From JAWOHX01 sp046484975 (GTDB lineage: Bacteria > Bacillota > Clostridia > DUPQ01), in assembly GCA_046484975.1 (NCBI GenBank), contig JAWOHX010000095.1, positions 1-27,426 on the forward strand: a DNA stretch of 27,426 bases, read 5' to 3'. This document shows positions 9,083-17,581 of the stretch, piece by piece. The notes beneath the pieces were generated by a model that saw nothing but the letters and a program-made list of their open reading frames with translations, did no database searches and was not told where the DNA came from. Made by a program: the position numbers and the translations under genes. How positions within the stretch are numbered: position 1 is the first letter of the stretch; every line of letters begins with the position of its first letter.

Positions 9083-10579
9083 ATGGCTAAGATCTATAGA
9101 ACCATATCCAGGACATTCAATGAATACCTGCTGATACCAAACCTTACGGACTTGGACTGTACCATAAAGAACGTGGATCTTCGAACCCCGCTGGTCAAAT
9201 ACAAGACAGGGGAGGAACCGGACATATGCCTGAACATACCGGTCACTTCCGCCATCATGCAGTCGGTTTCCAATGACACCCTTGCAATTGCCTTGTCAAA
9301 AACAGGAGGACTCTCTTTCATATACACCTCGCAACCCATCGACAAGCAATGCGAGATGGTCAGAAAAGTCAAGAAATTCAAGGCGGGATTCGTCGTCAGC
9401 GACTCCAACCTGCAACCGGAGAACACCCTCAGGGATGTGGTGGAAATCAAGAACAGCAGCGGGCATTCCACCATTGCCGTGACCGAGGACGGTACTTCAG
9501 GGGGCAGGCTTCTTGGCATCATCACCAGCAGGGATTACCGTCTTTCCAGGGATTCCATGGAGAAAAAGGTCAGGGAATTCATGACACCGTTCCATAAGCT
9601 CATCGTGGGAAAGGCAGGCATTTCGCTGACGGAAGCAAACGACATCATCTGGGACCATAAACTGAACTGCCTGCCCATCATCGACAACGAGGACCGCCTC
9701 CAGTACCTGGTCTTTCGGAAGGACTATGATGATCACAAGGAGAACCCGATGGAGCTCCTGGACCATGAAAAAAGGTACATGGTGGGGGCGGGAATCAATA
9801 CCAGGGACTACACCGAGAGGGTGCCGGCCCTTCTGGAAGCAGGAGCCGACGTGCTTTGCATCGATTCCTCCGACGGCTATTCCGGATGGCAGAAGGAAAC
9901 CATCACCCACATCAAGGAAAACTACGGGGAGCATGTGAAGGTCGGTGCGGGGAATGTTGTGGACAGCGAGGCATTCCATTATCTGGTGGAAGCAGGTGCT
10001 GATTTTGTAAAAGTCGGGATTGGCGGAGGTTCCATCTGCATCACAAGGGAACAGAAGGGCATCGGAAGGGGACAGGCCACAGCCGTCATCGAGGTGGCGG
10101 AAGCCCGGAATGAATATTGTCGGAAAACAGGAATCTATGTCCCCATATGCTCCGATGGTGGCATCGTCCATGATTACCACATGACCCTTGCCCTGGCCAT
10201 GGGTGCGGATTTTCTCATGATGGGAAGATATTTTGCACGGTTTGATGAAAGTCCCACGAAAGTCATCAAGGTTGGCAACAATTTTGTCAAGGAATACTGG
10301 GGTGAAGGCTCCAACAGGGCCAGAAACTGGCAACGATACGATTCGGATATGGAAAACCTGAAGTTCGAGGAAGGTGTGGACAGCTATGTGCCATATGCAG
10401 GAAAACTGTCGGACAATATGGGTAAAACCCTGAGCAAGATGAAGTCCACCATGTGCAGCTGCGGGTCAACAACCATCCAACAGCTGCACAACACCGCAAG
10501 GATTTCACTGGTGTCATCCACCAGCATCATCGAGGGCGGGGCACATGATGTGATTCTGAAGGAAAAATCAGATTATTGA
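9083..10579 (+). CDS. guaB: IMP dehydrogenase, divergent subtype
   Basis: IMP dehydrogenase oxidises IMP to XMP with NAD, the committed step to GMP. The 498-residue chain has a TIM barrel split by a CBS-pair region at about 95-215 (FVVSDSNLQPENTL, GIITSRDYRLS, FMTPF, LNCLPIIDNEDRLQYL). The active-site loop GIGGGSICITREQKGIGRG contains catalytic Cys319, followed by ICSDGGIV (355-362), MMGRYFARF (379-387) and the mobile-flap-like ARNWQRYD with Arg418-Tyr419. It differs from textbook enzymes: DSSDGYS (261-267) replaces the usual D-x-A-H-G-H-S, GGGSICITRE replaces GPGSICTTR, and the C terminus has a STMCSCG segment. I recognise this variant from Clostridia, from memory. AAGGGGTG at 9070-9077 sets the start. 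It has its own strong promoter, so it is probably monocistronic or leads into uvrA. Confidence 0.93.
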   Translation: MAKIYRTISRTFNEYLLIPNLTDLDCTIKNVDLRTPLVKYKTGEEPDICLNIPVTSAIMQSVSNDTLAIALSKTGGLSFIYTSQPIDKQCEMVRKVKKFKAGFVVSDSNLQPENTLRDVVEIKNSSGHSTIAVTEDGTSGGRLLGIITSRDYRLSRDSMEKKVREFMTPFHKLIVGKAGISLTEANDIIWDHKLNCLPIIDNEDRLQYLVFRKDYDDHKENPMELLDHEKRYMVGAGINTRDYTERVPALLEAGADVLCIDSSDGYSGWQKETITHIKENYGEHVKVGAGNVVDSEAFHYLVEAGADFVKVGIGGGSICITREQKGIGRGQATAVIEVAEARNEYCRKTGIYVPICSDGGIVHDYHMTLALAMGADFLMMGRYFARFDESPTKVIKVGNNFVKEYWGEGSNRARNWQRYDSDMENLKFEEGVDSYVPYAGKLSDNMGKTLSKMKSTMCSCGSTTIQQLHNTARISLVSSTSIIEGGAHDVILKEKSDY

Positions 10580-10603
10580 ACATGAAAAAAACGGAACAAA
10601 TGT

Positions 10604-10632
10604 TTGATTCCTGCTTTTATTTATGCTATAGT
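10604..10632 (+). promoter_or_regulatory. Putative sigma-A promoter of uvrA
   Basis: TTGATT at 10604-10609 (4 of 6), a 17-bp spacer, and an extended -10 TGCTATAGT (TATAGT at 10627-10632). It lies in the 72-bp gap between guaB and uvrA, with the uvrA Shine-Dalgarno starting about 8 nt downstream. I see no LexA or DinR operator (GAAC-N4-GTTC type) overlapping it. Confidence 0.65.
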
Positions 10633-10651
10633 TTAAATAAAAGGATTGCTC

Positions 10652-13474
10652 ATGAGTAAATTTATCGTCGTCAAAGGCGCCAAAGAACATAACCTTAAAA
10701 ACATCAGCGTCAGCATTCCCAGGGACCAGCTGGTGGTCCTAACCGGCCTGAGCGGGTCAGGGAAGTCCTCCCTTGCCTTCGATACCATATACTCGGAAGG
10801 GCAGAGAAGATACGTGGAAAGCCTTTCCTCTTATGCGCGTCAGTTTCTTGGTCAAATGCAAAAACCTGATGTGGAGTTCATAGAAGGACTGTCACCTTCC
10901 ATTTCCATCGACCAGAAGACAACCAGCAGGAATCCCCGCTCGACGGTGGGAACCGTCACCGAGATTTATGATTATCTCCGGCTGTTGTATGCCAGGATCG
11001 GTATTCCCACCTGTCATCAGTGCGGGAAAAGAATCTCCAGCCAAAGCATCGACCAGATTGCGGACCAAATCCTTTCCTATGAAGAGGGGAGTCGCATCCA
11101 GATCATTTCCCCCCTTGTAAGGGGCAGGAAAGGCGAGTTTGGCAAACTTCTGAAGCAGATTGCCAAGGAGGGGTTTATCCGTGCCCGTATCGACGGCCAA
11201 TCCTATGACCTGTCGGTGGATGAGGTGAAACTGGATAAAAACAAAAAACACGACATCTCCATCATCGTGGACAGGCTGGTGGTGAAGGAAGGCTTGCAGA
11301 AACGGCTGACGGATTCCCTGGAAACTGCTCTGGAGCATGGGGAAGGGGTTGTCATGGTGGAGAGAGGCGGGGTGGAAACCATGTTTTCCGTGAACCTCTC
11401 CTGCCCTGACTGTGGAATCAGCATGGAGGAGCTGTCTCCGCGGATGTTTTCCTTCAACAGCCCTTTTGGTGCTTGTCCCGATTGCAGTGGCCTTGGCGTC
11501 CACCTCGGGATGGATCCCGACCTGATCATACCGGACAAGTCGCTGAGCCTGGTTCAGGGAGCTGTGAAGGCGGCCGGGTTCAATCATGTGAAAGGAAGCT
11601 ACTTCAGGACATTCCTTGTCGCATTGTCGCAAAAATATGGGTTTGACCTGGACACACCTGTGGAAAGGCTTCCGGAAAACATCCTTCGAATCATTTTATA
11701 CGGATCAGGAAAGGATTCCCTCCGCATTGACTATAAAAACGAGAAATATTCCTTTTCATCGGAGGAAGCCTTCGAAGGAATCGTCAGGACCATGTACCGC
11801 AGATACATGGAGACGCGTTCCATCCACATGAAAAGATATTATGAAAGCTTCATGAGCGCCAACCCATGCTCCCGATGTGGCGGGGCAAGGCTGAAAAAGG
11901 AAAGCCTGGCGGTGCATCTGGGCGGCATGAACATCCACGAGCTGACCTGTATGTCCATACGAGAGATTCTCTTCTTCCTGGAAAACCTCACATTATCCGA
12001 TTCGGAAAAGCTGATATCCCAGCAGGCACTGAAGGAGGTCAGGGAACGATTGAATTTCCTCATCGACGTGGGACTGGATTACCTGACCCTTTCCAGAACA
12101 GCGCAGACCCTTTCCGGGGGGGAAGCCCAGAGGATACGGCTGGCCACCCAGATCGGGTCCGGTCTGACAGGGGTTTTGTACATATTGGACGAACCCAGCA
12201 TCGGCCTCCATCAGAAAGACAATATGAAGCTCATCGGATCACTGAAAAAGATGCGGGACCTTGGGAACACCCTCATCGTCGTTGAACATGATACGGAAAC
12301 CATACACGAGGCGGACCATATCATCGACATGGGTCCGGGCGCAGGGATCCACGGTGGAGAGATTGTCGCCCAGGGATCATTGAGGGACATCATGGAATGC
12401 GAAGACTCTGTCACGGGGCAATACCTGTCCGGGAAACTGAAGGTGAATATCCCTGATGCCAGAAGGTTGCCCAATGGAAAGCACATCACCATTTTCGGGG
12501 CTGAACAAAACAATCTGAAGAACATCGATGTCTCCATTCCCCTGGGTGTGTTCTGCTGTGTAACCGGCGTATCCGGTTCAGGGAAAAGCTCCCTGATCAA
12601 CGAGATCCTATACAAGGAACTGGCTTACCGTATCACCGGGAAGAAAGTGAAAAGCGGACGGCACAGGACCATGGAGGGCATCCAGTACATCGACAAGGTC
12701 ATTGACATCGACCAGTCTCCAATCGGAAGGACCCCTCGATCCAATCCCGCCACCTACACAGGGGTGTTCGACCATATCCGTGAAGTGTTCGCATTGACCA
12801 GGGAAGCAAAGGCACGCGGATACAAGAAGGGCAGGTTCAGCTTCAACGTGAAAGGCGGAAGGTGCTCGGCCTGTGCAGGAGACGGCATCAAGAAAATCGA
12901 AATGCATTTTCTGCCTGATGTTTTTGTGCCGTGTGAAGTCTGCAAAGGGAAACGCTACAACCGGGAAACCCTCGAGGTGCGTTTCAAGGGTAAAAATATT
13001 GCCGAGGTGTTGGACATGACGGTGGAAAGCGCACTGGAATTCTTCGGAAACATCCCGAAGATCCGATCAAGGCTGCAGTTCCTGTTTGATGTTGGACTCG
13101 GATACATCAAGGTTGGCCAGTCCTCCACAACCCTTTCCGGGGGTGAAGCGCAAAGAATCAAGCTTGCGGCTGAATTAAGCAGGCGCAGTACGGGTAAAAC
13201 ACTATATATACTGGATGAGCCGACCACGGGACTGCATATCGCGGATGTGGACAAGCTTCTTCAGATTGTGAAAACCCTTGTTGATGCCGGCAACAGCGTC
13301 ATTGTTATAGAACATAATCTGGATGTGATCAAATGTTCCGACTATGTCATCGACCTGGGGCCGGAAGGAGGAGAAAAAGGAGGATTTGTCATCGCCATGG
13401 GGACACCGGAGGAAGTGGCAGATTCCCCTCATTCCTATACCGGAGCTTATCTGAAGTCCATATTGGCTCCATAA
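10652..13474 (+). CDS. uvrA: Excinuclease ABC subunit A
   Basis: UvrA is the damage-recognition ATPase of nucleotide excision repair; it binds distorted DNA as a dimer and loads UvrB. The 940 residues contain two ABC ATPase modules. The first has Walker A GLSGSGKS (32-39), zinc-site cysteines (CHQCG, CPDCG, CPDCSGLG, CSRCGG), LSGGEAQRIRLA and LYILDEPSIGLH. The second has Walker A GVSGSGKS (639-646), a zinc finger between CSACAGDG and CEVCKGKRY, LSGGEAQRIKLA and LYILDEPTTGLH. I start it at the ATG at 10652 because AAGGA (10641-10645) is 6 nt upstream. A TTG two codons earlier directly abuts that SD and is unlikely. Length and motifs are complete. uvrB and uvrC are not in the window. Confidence 0.98.
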   Translation: MSKFIVVKGAKEHNLKNISVSIPRDQLVVLTGLSGSGKSSLAFDTIYSEGQRRYVESLSSYARQFLGQMQKPDVEFIEGLSPSISIDQKTTSRNPRSTVGTVTEIYDYLRLLYARIGIPTCHQCGKRISSQSIDQIADQILSYEEGSRIQIISPLVRGRKGEFGKLLKQIAKEGFIRARIDGQSYDLSVDEVKLDKNKKHDISIIVDRLVVKEGLQKRLTDSLETALEHGEGVVMVERGGVETMFSVNLSCPDCGISMEELSPRMFSFNSPFGACPDCSGLGVHLGMDPDLIIPDKSLSLVQGAVKAAGFNHVKGSYFRTFLVALSQKYGFDLDTPVERLPENILRIILYGSGKDSLRIDYKNEKYSFSSEEAFEGIVRTMYRRYMETRSIHMKRYYESFMSANPCSRCGGARLKKESLAVHLGGMNIHELTCMSIREILFFLENLTLSDSEKLISQQALKEVRERLNFLIDVGLDYLTLSRTAQTLSGGEAQRIRLATQIGSGLTGVLYILDEPSIGLHQKDNMKLIGSLKKMRDLGNTLIVVEHDTETIHEADHIIDMGPGAGIHGGEIVAQGSLRDIMECEDSVTGQYLSGKLKVNIPDARRLPNGKHITIFGAEQNNLKNIDVSIPLGVFCCVTGVSGSGKSSLINEILYKELAYRITGKKVKSGRHRTMEGIQYIDKVIDIDQSPIGRTPRSNPATYTGVFDHIREVFALTREAKARGYKKGRFSFNVKGGRCSACAGDGIKKIEMHFLPDVFVPCEVCKGKRYNRETLEVRFKGKNIAEVLDMTVESALEFFGNIPKIRSRLQFLFDVGLGYIKVGQSSTTLSGGEAQRIKLAAELSRRSTGKTLYILDEPTTGLHIADVDKLLQIVKTLVDAGNSVIVIEHNLDVIKCSDYVIDLGPEGGEKGGFVIAMGTPEEVADSPHSYTGAYLKSILAP

Positions 13475-13492
13475 AAATTTACAGTTTGTTCA

Positions 13493-13535
13493 TTGACATT
13501 TCAGGAGGGGGAGAATATCCTTTATAATATCCTGA
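13493..13535 (+). promoter_or_regulatory. Promoter/operator-like region upstream of Clp ATPase
   Basis: A perfect TTGACA (13493-13498) and a perfect TATAAT (13523-13528) are present, but 24 bp apart, too far for one normal promoter. TATCCT at 13516-13521 would give a 17-bp spacer. The octamer AATATCCT occurs twice (13514-13521 and 13526-13533), one 12-bp step apart, covering both -10 candidates. TCAGGA (13501-13506) and TCCTGA (13530-13535) form an inverted pair. No CtsR heptamer (GGTCAAA) or CIRCE element is visible. Promoter function is likely; the repeats as an operator are a guess. Confidence 0.45.
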
Positions 13536-13550
13536 GGAAAGGAGATTGCA

Positions 13551-15848
13551 ATGAGAATTTGCGATATATGTAAAAAGAACATCGCTGTCATATTCGTTAC
13601 AAAGGCCACGGATGAGAAAAGAATCAACCAGGGGATTTGCATGGAATGCGCACAGAAAAACGGCATCGAGCCATTGACCCATCTCATGAAACAGTCGGGC
13701 ATGACGGAAGAGGATATGAACAATATCAACAAGCAGATGACTGAGATCATGAACAACATGGACATCGATGAGTTTGTTCTGCCCAACAGCGACCAGGACG
13801 AAAACGAAATAGACAAGAATGCAAACCCCTTTATCAATACATTCAAAAACATGTTCCAGCCGCGAAATGAGGATGATGCAATCGGGAAGGAACAGAAAAG
13901 GCTTGTGAAGACAAGGGAAAAGAAGGGGGACAAGAAGAAAAAATACCTGGATTCCTTTGGCATAAACCTCAACGAGAAGGCAAAGGAGGGAAAGATTGAC
14001 AGGATCATCGGAAGGGAAGCTGAGATTGAGCGAACCATGCAGATCCTGAACCGGAGAAACAAGAACAATCCCTGCCTCATCGGAGAACCCGGGGTTGGGA
14101 AAACGGCCATTGCAGAGGGGCTCGCACTGAAGATCATCAACGAGGATGTGCCTGCAAAACTGCTGAACTATGAGATTTATCAGCTTGATATGACAGGCAT
14201 AGTTGCCGGAACCCAGTTCAGGGGACAGTTCGAAAGCAGAATGAAAGGAATCATCAAGGAAGCCTCCGACCTGGGGAATATCATTTTGGTCATCGACGAG
14301 GTACACAACATCATGGGCGCAGGGGAGGCGGAAGGTGCAATGAATGCGGCCAACATCCTCAAGCCCGCCCTTGCAAGGGGTGAGGTACAAGTCATCGGCG
14401 CAACCACAATCAAAGACTACAGAAAATACATTGAGAAGGACAGCGCCCTTGAAAGAAGGTTTCAGCCTGTCATCGTGGAAGAGTCCTCAGTGGAGGACAC
14501 CATTGCCATCCTGGTCGGCATCAAGGATTATTATGAGAAATACCACCGGGTTTTCTTCAGCGACTATACACTGCGTATGGCCGCAATTCTTTCCGAACGG
14601 TACATCAACGACCGCTTTCTGCCTGACAAGGCCATCGATGTCATCGATGAGGCTGCGTCCAGGGTGAACCTGAAAAACGAGGCATTGGTCAAGCTTCAAT
14701 TGGTCAAGAATGAGCTGATGAATGTTCAGCAAGAGAAGGAGAATGCTGTTTCGGCAGATTCCATGGAAGATTACCAGAAGGCCGCAGAATTGAAAATCAC
14801 CGAATGTCGACTGCTTTCTGAAATTGAGGAACTGGAGAAAAAGAACAGGCCGAAGGAAGTCACCGTGGATGATCTGGCCAGTGTCATTGAAAGCTGGACG
14901 AAAATCCCCGTACAGAAAATCACAGAAATTGAATCCGAGAAGCTATTGCATCTTGAGGAAAGCCTGGCCAAGCGCATCATCGGACAAAAGAATGCAATTT
15001 CAGCAGTCTCAAGGGCCATACGAAGGAACCGTTCGGGAATCAGGAACAGAAGACGGCCTGCGTCCTTTGTCTTCGTCGGCCCCACCGGGGTGGGAAAGAC
15101 CGAACTGGTCAAGGCCCTTGCAACGGAACTCTTTGAATCAGAACATGCAATCGTCAGGTTGGACATGAGCGAATACATGGAAAAACATACCGTGGCAAAA
15201 CTCATCGGTTCGCCCCCGGGATACATCGGGTATGACGAGGGGGGGCAGCTTACTGAAAAAGTCAGGCGGAACCCTTACAGCATCATCCTTTTCGATGAGA
15301 TTGAAAAAGCGCATCCAGACGTGCTGAACATCATGCTCCAAATCCTGGAGGATGGAAGATTGACCGACAGCCATGGGCGTGTCGTGTCTTTTGAGAACAC
15401 CATATTGATCATGACATCCAATTCGGGAACCTCGTACAAGACGGGGGATTTCGGGTTCACTTCCGAATCCTCTCAGAATGAACAGCAAAACATCAAGGAC
15501 TCATTGAAGGAGATCTTCAGGCCCGAGTTTCTCAACAGGGTTGACGAGATCGTTGTATTTTCATTCCTGACGCAAACTGAGCTGAAGGATATCGCATTGT
15601 TGCTCATCCGCCAGTTCCAGGAGGACCTGAAGGAAAAATCCATCGTCCTTGACATCACGGACAGTGCGGTGGATTACCTGGTGAAAAAGGAAAGCAATGA
15701 GAAATTCGGCGCACGGCCTTTGCGCAGGGCAATCCAAAACTGTATCGAGGACATCCTGTCAGAAAAATACATCCGTCAGGAACTGACGGACGGTATGAAA
15801 ATCACCATCATTGAGACCCCGGAAGGATTGGACTATATCACGGAATGA
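13551..15848 (+). CDS. Clp protease ATP-binding subunit with N-terminal zinc finger (ClpE-like)
   Basis: This HSP100/Clp AAA+ unfoldase is 765 residues long. Instead of the double ClpN domain of ClpC it starts with a four-Cys zinc-finger-like module (Cys4, Cys7, Cys30, Cys33), the hallmark of ClpE. AAA domain 1 has Walker A GEPGVGKT (178-185) and Walker B ILVIDE (245-250). A charged, coiled-coil-prone middle region follows (ALVKLQLVKNELMNVQQEKE). AAA domain 2 has Walker A GPTGVGKT (510-517), LFDEIEKAHP, and FGF at 634-636, where ClpC carries its VGF ClpP-docking loop, so ClpP partnership is plausible. AAAGGAG at 13538-13544 sets the start. mcsA, mcsB and ctsR are not adjacent, unlike a typical clpC operon. 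The 3' end overlaps phoR on the opposite strand by 16 bp. The family is certain; ClpE versus ClpC naming is my judgement. Confidence 0.92.
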   Translation: MRICDICKKNIAVIFVTKATDEKRINQGICMECAQKNGIEPLTHLMKQSGMTEEDMNNINKQMTEIMNNMDIDEFVLPNSDQDENEIDKNANPFINTFKNMFQPRNEDDAIGKEQKRLVKTREKKGDKKKKYLDSFGINLNEKAKEGKIDRIIGREAEIERTMQILNRRNKNNPCLIGEPGVGKTAIAEGLALKIINEDVPAKLLNYEIYQLDMTGIVAGTQFRGQFESRMKGIIKEASDLGNIILVIDEVHNIMGAGEAEGAMNAANILKPALARGEVQVIGATTIKDYRKYIEKDSALERRFQPVIVEESSVEDTIAILVGIKDYYEKYHRVFFSDYTLRMAAILSERYINDRFLPDKAIDVIDEAASRVNLKNEALVKLQLVKNELMNVQQEKENAVSADSMEDYQKAAELKITECRLLSEIEELEKKNRPKEVTVDDLASVIESWTKIPVQKITEIESEKLLHLEESLAKRIIGQKNAISAVSRAIRRNRSGIRNRRRPASFVFVGPTGVGKTELVKALATELFESEHAIVRLDMSEYMEKHTVAKLIGSPPGYIGYDEGGQLTEKVRRNPYSIILFDEIEKAHPDVLNIMLQILEDGRLTDSHGRVVSFENTILIMTSNSGTSYKTGDFGFTSESSQNEQQNIKDSLKEIFRPEFLNRVDEIVVFSFLTQTELKDIALLLIRQFQEDLKEKSIVLDITDSAVDYLVKKESNEKFGARPLRRAIQNCIEDILSEKYIRQELTDGMKITIIETPEGLDYITE

Positions 15849-17581
15849 ACCGGGAATTTAATGATGAATTCAGATCCTTCACCTGGAATGCTTGCGACGG
15901 ATACAGTACCATTGTAGAGCATCACAATGTGTTTGACGATGGATAATCCAAGGCCTGTTCCCGGTATAAGCGAGGAACGGCTTGTATCCACACGATAGAA
16001 TCTTTCAAACAAACGCTCCAGGTCCTTTTGCTCGATGCCAATACCGGTATCCTTGATTGATATGGAAAGGATCCCTTCTGATATGGCGGATGTCAGAATG
16101 ACGGAGCCCTGCTCCTTATTGTATTTGATGGCATTGTCAAGAAGATTGATGAAGAGCTGCCGCATATGGTCCGGATCGGCCAGGATGGTTATACCGGAAT
16201 CGGTATTATTGTATATTTGAATTTCTTGTTTCAGGGCATTTGCATTCATGAGACAGATGACTTCGTCTACAGTATTGTGCAGGTCAATTTCTTCTTTTCC
16301 GTCCAAGGGCAGCATGGATTCCATTCTGGACAGGGTCAGTATGTCGTGGATGAGGTTCTTCAACCGCTGTGTTTCAATGTCGATGATATCCAGGAATTTT
16401 CCTGTCATGTCCTTGTCTTTCTCCTTCAGATGCTTGAGGGTCTCCACATATCCCTGGATGGAAGTGAGAGGGGTGTTGAGTTCATGGGTCACATTGGAGA
16501 CGAACTCAAACCTGATGTTTTCCAACTTCCTGATCTGTGTAAGATCAGTCAGGACAGCAAGGGCACACTGCCTCCCGTTGGTTTCAAAGCCGATGGTATA
16601 ACAAAAGAATGTCTTGCCGCCAGTCAATATTTCCTCTGATAATTTGATGTCATCCTGTTTTGACCGGAGAAGCATTTCCACAATTTTGGTGTTTTTTATG
16701 TGATATACGGATTCACCGGTTTTAATTTTATCAATATCCAGACATTCCGAGAAAACCTTGTTCACCATCATGATGTTGTCTTCTTCATTGATGGCAACAA
16801 GTCCTTCATTGATGCTGTCCAGCATGGTATCAATCTGGATGTTTTTCAATTTCAGATCATTGAAAGAGGTCTCCAGTTTCCCGGTCATGATGTTGAGGGT
16901 GTCGGACAGGCGCAGGATCTCATTGGATCCTCTTGTGGCATGAAGTCGTTCTGAAAAATTGCCATCAGACACTTTTAATGCGTGCATGGTGAGGGCTGTA
17001 ACGGGTTTGGCAACATAAGAGGAAAGGCGGTATGCAAAGATGATGCAGATCACCAAAGAGGCCATAAACCCGATGGATATGGCAAGATAGAGTCTCCCGA
17101 CCAGAGCGTTTATTTCATCCAAAGATACGGAAAGGCGCAGAATCAGGTCCGGGTTGCCGGTGACTGGTACGGCGAGATACATGAAACTTGCGTTGGTGGT
17201 GGCGCTTTTCCTGATGGTTACGGTAGGATATCCTGCCAAAGCAGACTGGACTTCCGGACGGTACAGATGGTTGTGCATTTCCTCAAAATATGCATGGGTT
17301 TCTCCTAGAACGGCACCATCCGATGTGATGATGGTAACTCGCAAGTCATGGTTGCTGATTTCATAAAGATTGTATTGGGAACGTATATCACTGGCCATCA
17401 GGTTGTAGTCGTTGAAATCCGGGGTGAAAAAGCCTTGCGAAAGGGCTGCGACAGTATGAAGCTGGTTGCTGATATGGTCCTTCATGGAATTTGATATGAT
17501 ATTTGTGGCGATAAGACCTGATATCATCAGGGCAAGAAGGACCAGCATTGAAAAATACAGGAATATTCTGCGCTTCAGCAT
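15833..17581 (-). CDS. phoR: Phosphate-sensing type histidine kinase PhoR
   Basis: This membrane sensor kinase autophosphorylates and passes phosphate to PhoP. The 582 residues show TM1 at about 7-27, an extracytoplasmic sensor region (~30-162), TM2 at about 163-184, a HAMP linker (to ~245), a PAS domain (~250-350), HisKA with phospho-accepting His366 in VSNVTHELNTPLTS, and an HATPase with the N box around Asn483 (LLDNAIKYN), DTGIGI at 511-516, the FERFYR box (525-530) and GTGLGLS (541-547). The large external domain is typical of Firmicutes PhoR and absent from E. coli PhoR. The ATG overlaps the phoP stop by 7 bp with only a weak G-rich SD, so translation is probably coupled. Cotranscription after pst and phoU identifies it as PhoR; by domains alone it could be a related WalK-type kinase. 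Confidence 0.92.
   Translation of the reverse strand: MLKRRIFLYFSMLVLLALMISGLIATNIISNSMKDHISNQLHTVAALSQGFFTPDFNDYNLMASDIRSQYNLYEISNHDLRVTIITSDGAVLGETHAYFEEMHNHLYRPEVQSALAGYPTVTIRKSATTNASFMYLAVPVTGNPDLILRLSVSLDEINALVGRLYLAISIGFMASLVICIIFAYRLSSYVAKPVTALTMHALKVSDGNFSERLHATRGSNEILRLSDTLNIMTGKLETSFNDLKLKNIQIDTMLDSINEGLVAINEEDNIMMVNKVFSECLDIDKIKTGESVYHIKNTKIVEMLLRSKQDDIKLSEEILTGGKTFFCYTIGFETNGRQCALAVLTDLTQIRKLENIRFEFVSNVTHELNTPLTSIQGYVETLKHLKEKDKDMTGKFLDIIDIETQRLKNLIHDILTLSRMESMLPLDGKEEIDLHNTVDEVICLMNANALKQEIQIYNNTDSGITILADPDHMRQLFINLLDNAIKYNKEQGSVILTSAISEGILSISIKDTGIGIEQKDLERLFERFYRVDTSRSSLIPGTGLGLSIVKHIVMLYNGTVSVASIPGEGSEFIIKFPVHSVI

Noticed and set aside
9497..10333. Open frame of 278 codons on the minus strand inside guaB
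   Set aside because: Shadow of a conserved gene; composition is unlike a real protein, and it has no SD or family.
10646..10651. TTG two codons upstream as the uvrA start
   Set aside because: It directly abuts the Shine-Dalgarno sequence, while the ATG at 10652 has proper spacing and gives the usual UvrA N terminus.
13493..13528. TTGACA and TATAAT as one promoter before the Clp gene
   Set aside because: The spacer would be 24 bp, too long for a sigma-A promoter; at most one of the two hexamers is used with another partner.
13479..14390. Open frame of 303 codons on the minus strand at the start of the Clp gene
   Set aside because: It is antisense to the zinc finger and first Walker motif of the Clp ATPase and shows no family features.
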